Shown: positions 57,397 through 60,229 of the stretch, one piece after another
How the letters are laid out: each line of letters opens with the position of its first letter
How positions within the stretch are numbered: position 1 is the first letter of the stretch
Source: JACQXM01 sp964569425
Lineage (GTDB): Bacteria; Planctomycetota; Phycisphaerae; UBA1845
NCBI GenBank assembly: GCA_964569425.1
Contig: CAZMVD010000012.1
Location: forward strand, 1 to 60,229
Direction of reading: 5' to 3'
DNA: 60,229 nt
Notes under the pieces: generated by a model
Seen by the model: only the letters and a program-made list of their open reading frames with translations
What the model was told of the DNA's origin: nothing
The model's database searches: none
Made by a program: the position numbers and the translations under genes

Positions 57397-60229
57397 GTGA
57401 GCAACCGCAACACTCGCCACCAAAAGCCAGATCCGCGCGCTACGAAAAAAGTGAGCCATCAGCCTGAGCAAGGCAATCAACCTCCGAAGGCGCGACCGAC
57501 TTTCGCGGTCGAGGCGCTGGAACCGCGCATCCTTCTTTCGGCCACTTGGGTGGGCACGGATGGGGACGACGTGCACAACGGCGGCAACGGCGGCAACGAA
57601 CTGAACGGCCTTGACGGCGATGACATCCTCTACGGCGGCAACGGCGAGGACACGCTCCTGGGCGGAGCGGGCAACGACATTCTATACGGCGGCAACGGGA
57701 AAGACGTGCTCGACGGCGGCGAGGGCGACGACATCCTCTACGGCGGCAACGGCAACGATGAGTTCCACGCCTCCGGCGGCAACGACTCGATGTACGGCGA
57801 AAACGGCAACGATACGTTCTACTTTGCCAATGCGAAAAGCGGCGACGTGTATCACGTCGACGGTGGCAACGGCCAGGACACGATCGACCTGTCCACCTTC
57901 GGCCCCAGCCAGGTCCACCAAAGCGAAGGCCGCATCGACGTATCGCTGAGTGACGGCGGAGCCTTCACCATCCACCACACCAAGGTGGAGAACATCGTCA
58001 TCGGCGAAAGCGCGCCCCCGCCCCCGAATGAGCCTGAGGTAGCAAGCGAAGATGGCGCGGTCGAAGATCAGCCGGAAGGTGAAGTTGATGACGAAAACCC
58101 ACCGATCGCCGAGGAAAATGAACCGGCCGATGATCAACCCGAAGTCGATGACCAAACCGGCGACGCCGAAGGGACCGTCGACCAACAGCCTGTGGTCGAT
58201 TCCAACGACGACAACGCCCCGATCGCCCAGGAACCCGAACAGCCCGAAAGTAACCAGCCGGCCGCCGAAGAAGGCGACCAGGCGGATGACGAGCAGGATG
58301 TCATCGAAGAGTACATCGACGAATCCGGCCCCGTGGACGACGTTCCCGTCGATCAATCGGTCGAAGACCGGGTGCTGGTCGGCACCGCACAAGACGATCA
58401 CCTCGTCGGCGGCGACGGGAATGACACCCTTGAAGGCGGCGGCGGCGACGATGTACTCGAAGGCGGAGTTGGAAACGACACCTTCCAATTCTCCCACGCT
58501 CAACCCGGCGACGTCATTACCGTGGACGGCGGCGCAGGAAACGACACGCTCGATCTCAGCAACTTCGACACCAATGATATCACCTTTGGCCAGAATTCAC
58601 TCAACGTAAGCCTGGGGAATGGCCAGTCATTTACCATCAATTACAGCCAGGTGGAGTCCATCCACCTCGGCGACGCCGTCGCCGAAGTCACCGCCGATGG
58701 GCACCTCCTGACGCCGTCCGCAAGTCTCCAGGGACTGAACATCTCCGCGGACTACACCGGCACCGTTAAGCTCGCTGGCGACACCATCATCAATGGCGAC
58801 GTCTCGCTCGACGGGGGCACCTTGGATCTCGATGGACACCACTTGCGGATCAACGGCGACTTCAGCGCCCTCGGCGGACAACTCGACGCCTCCGGCGCCA
58901 CCGTCGAGTTCTCCGGCCACAACACCACCATCGATGCTTCAGGCGTCACCTTCGGTAACGTGGTGCTCGATGTGTCAGGCAACACCAACATCGTCGGCGC
59001 GCTGAACGTCCACGGCGACCTCACCCTCGATTCCGCCGGCAACCTCAACGGCGGCGAGATTCACGTCCGCGGCGACATCACCGCCATAGACGCCAGCGTC
59101 GGCGGATCGGCCACCCTGGTGGTCAACGGCGACGCCGACCAGACCATTACCACCCAGGGCGGCAACGGCGAACTGCACAACCTGACCATCGCCAAGGACA
59201 GCGGCACGCTCACCTTCGACGGGAACATCGAACTCAGCGGCAACTTCATCCACCAGTCCGGCAACGTCGACGCCTCCGGCGCCACCGTCGAGTTCTCCGG
59301 CCACAACACCACCATCGATGCNNNNNNNNNNNNNNNNNNNNNNNNNNNNNNNNNNNNNNNNNNNNNNNNNNNNNNNNNNNNNNNNNNNNNNNNNNNNNNN
59401 NNNNNNNNNNNNNNNNNNNNNTTCAGGCGTCACCTTCGGTAACGTAACGTTCGCCTTATCAGGAAACACGACGCTCCAAGGTGATATCTTCATTAACGGT
59501 GACCTGACGATACGGAACCTCGGCAATCTCAATGGCGGAACCGTGTACGTCAACGGAACCATCACTTATCTGGATGCAAACTTCGGCGGTACGGCAACTT
59601 TCGTTGAGGGCTATGCCGGCCCATGGCCGAATGCCGCACCGGAGGATTCTGCCTCGGCAGCGTCACTACCCCAGGTCGAGGGCTCAGACGAACAATCAGA
59701 TTCCGCCACCAATGGCGACCCGAACGATCTGCCGCCGGACGAGAGCCAGCCCGACGCAACCGGGGAACCGGCCCATGTCGGTGCGGGCCAGAGTTCGGTC
59801 GGTGACGCCGTCGATTCACCGGCCGATGAGCCCGACGAGGAGTCGGTTCTGTCCAACGAAGCTCAGGCACCCGCGCCCGGCGAACCCTGGAACCAATGGT
59901 CGTCAGAACCTTACGCCGACAACGCCGCGCCGGTCGTGACGTCGCGGACCAGCGAACCGACCGAACCATCGTTGCACGCCGAGGCGTACCCCAGTGACCT
60001 TGTGCGCCCAACGGTCGACACGGAAACCGCGACAGACGCACCCACACCCGTGATGGGAGCGCCTGCTTCCAGTGAGACGGTCCCGGCGGTTCCGGGAACG
60101 CCGCCGCCGTTTTCGGGTGGCACCATTCCGCCCCCGGCGATGCACGAAGGAGAGCCGGACCTCGGCTTTGCCGATAATGCGCCGCCGATTTGGGACGGGA
60201 CCGAAGAGCTGCAGGTAACCGACGCGCCC
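57397..60229 (+). CDS. LEPR-XLL / RTX giant exoprotein (3' end beyond window, interrupted by assembly gap)
   Basis: Start at GTG 57397 with GGAGGAG 8 nt upstream. A basic leader ends in the LEPR-XLL motif VEALEPRILLSATW (about residues 37-50), a planctomycete and proteobacterial N-terminal signature of very large surface proteins. RTX calcium-binding nonapeptides follow (GGNGNDEF, GGAGNDILYGG; about 55-150), then an acidic Asp/Glu/Pro linker (about 205-320), a second RTX block (GGDGNDTLEGG, about 335-355), then strand-rich repeats with hydrophobic/Gly spacing (INGDVSLDGGTLDL, VVLDVSGNTNIVG) like a right-handed beta-helix. After the N run the frame resumes at 59423 and stays open to the right edge through an acidic, Pro-rich region. 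Removing the Ns keeps the reading frame. Probably secreted and calcium-dependent; ligand unknown. Confidence 0.85.
58885..58961 (+). repeat. 77-bp repeat unit, complete copy
   Basis: From GACGCC to AACGT inside the beta-helix-like region. Its first 53 nt are identical to 59269-59321 and its last 24 nt to 59422-59445, the two flanks of the N run. Confidence 0.85.
59322..59421. other. Assembly gap (exactly 100 N)
   Basis: A run of 100 Ns, a conventional scaffold gap of unknown true size. Both flanks are parts of one 77-bp repeat, so the assembler most likely broke in a repeat array. The true number of repeats in this gene is therefore unknown. Confidence 0.98.

Noticed and set aside
57682..58503. 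Minus-strand 273-codon frame in the RTX gene
   Set aside because: The Val/Ile-rich product arises from reading Asp/Gly repeat codons in reverse; not a membrane protein.

Overview
The window is about 60 kb of high-GC bacterial DNA from a scaffold: it contains one run of exactly 100 Ns. Several signatures point to Planctomycetota, possibly Phycisphaerae; the class is an inference. They are an N-terminal LEPR-XLL motif on a giant RTX protein (57397 to the right edge), a VPxxSTWG-type C-terminal sorting signal (23384-24277), secreted proteins sharing a dockerin-like C-terminal module, a HEAT-repeat exoprotein, and TldD, GyrI-like and S74 proteins carrying export signals. There is no prophage, IS element, CRISPR array, rRNA or tRNA that I can support.

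Layout. 1-11.5 kb: VanZ-like protein, a two-component pair (OmpR-type regulator and kinase), an SPFH-like/propeller protein, accA, an exported GyrI-like protein, a CNNM/CBS protein and an FHA-GAF-PP2C phosphatase. 11.6-24.3 kb: an exported HEAT protein with an embedded receiver-like domain, an SRAP protein, a TlyA-like methyltransferase, rpsT, a TPR protein, the def-fmt pair, a sugar-phosphate transferase, a solo ketoacyl synthase and an anchored exoprotein. 24.4-30.1 kb: gcvT and gcvH. A lower-GC cassette of two overlapping TIR-domain genes then sits where gcvP might be expected, abutting a MacB-like permease; a sigma-70-family factor follows.

30.2-33.0 kb: a leftward padR-doxX-cytochrome c' operon diverges from a chromate-transporter-family gene. 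The two promoters overlap and share a 7-bp inverted repeat. 33.2-44.7 kb: a TMTC-like TPR membrane protein, DinB, exported TldD, an AT-richer zinc-ribbon gene, an isochorismatase flanked by an intact and a truncated DUF5946 copy (direct repeat, offset exactly 1000 bp), a PKD/NHL lipoprotein, a LolA-like protein and dapB. 45.0-51.9 kb: an extracellular group with a PQQ-type sugar dehydrogenase carrying TSP3 and a dockerin-like module, a duplicated-head fibre with an S74 self-chaperone, and a second copy of the dockerin-like module on an ORF with no canonical start. A hicBA toxin-antitoxin pair sits antisense upstream of that ORF. 52.0-60.2 kb: a GNAT-nitrilase fusion, ppc, a DUF4405 cytochrome b-like protein and the LEPR-XLL/RTX giant.

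The best candidates for an undescribed system are the TIR-TIR-permease cassette (26379-28725) and the PadR-controlled divergent redox/chromate module (30214-33035). Promoters are assigned only by matching hexamers and are tentative.
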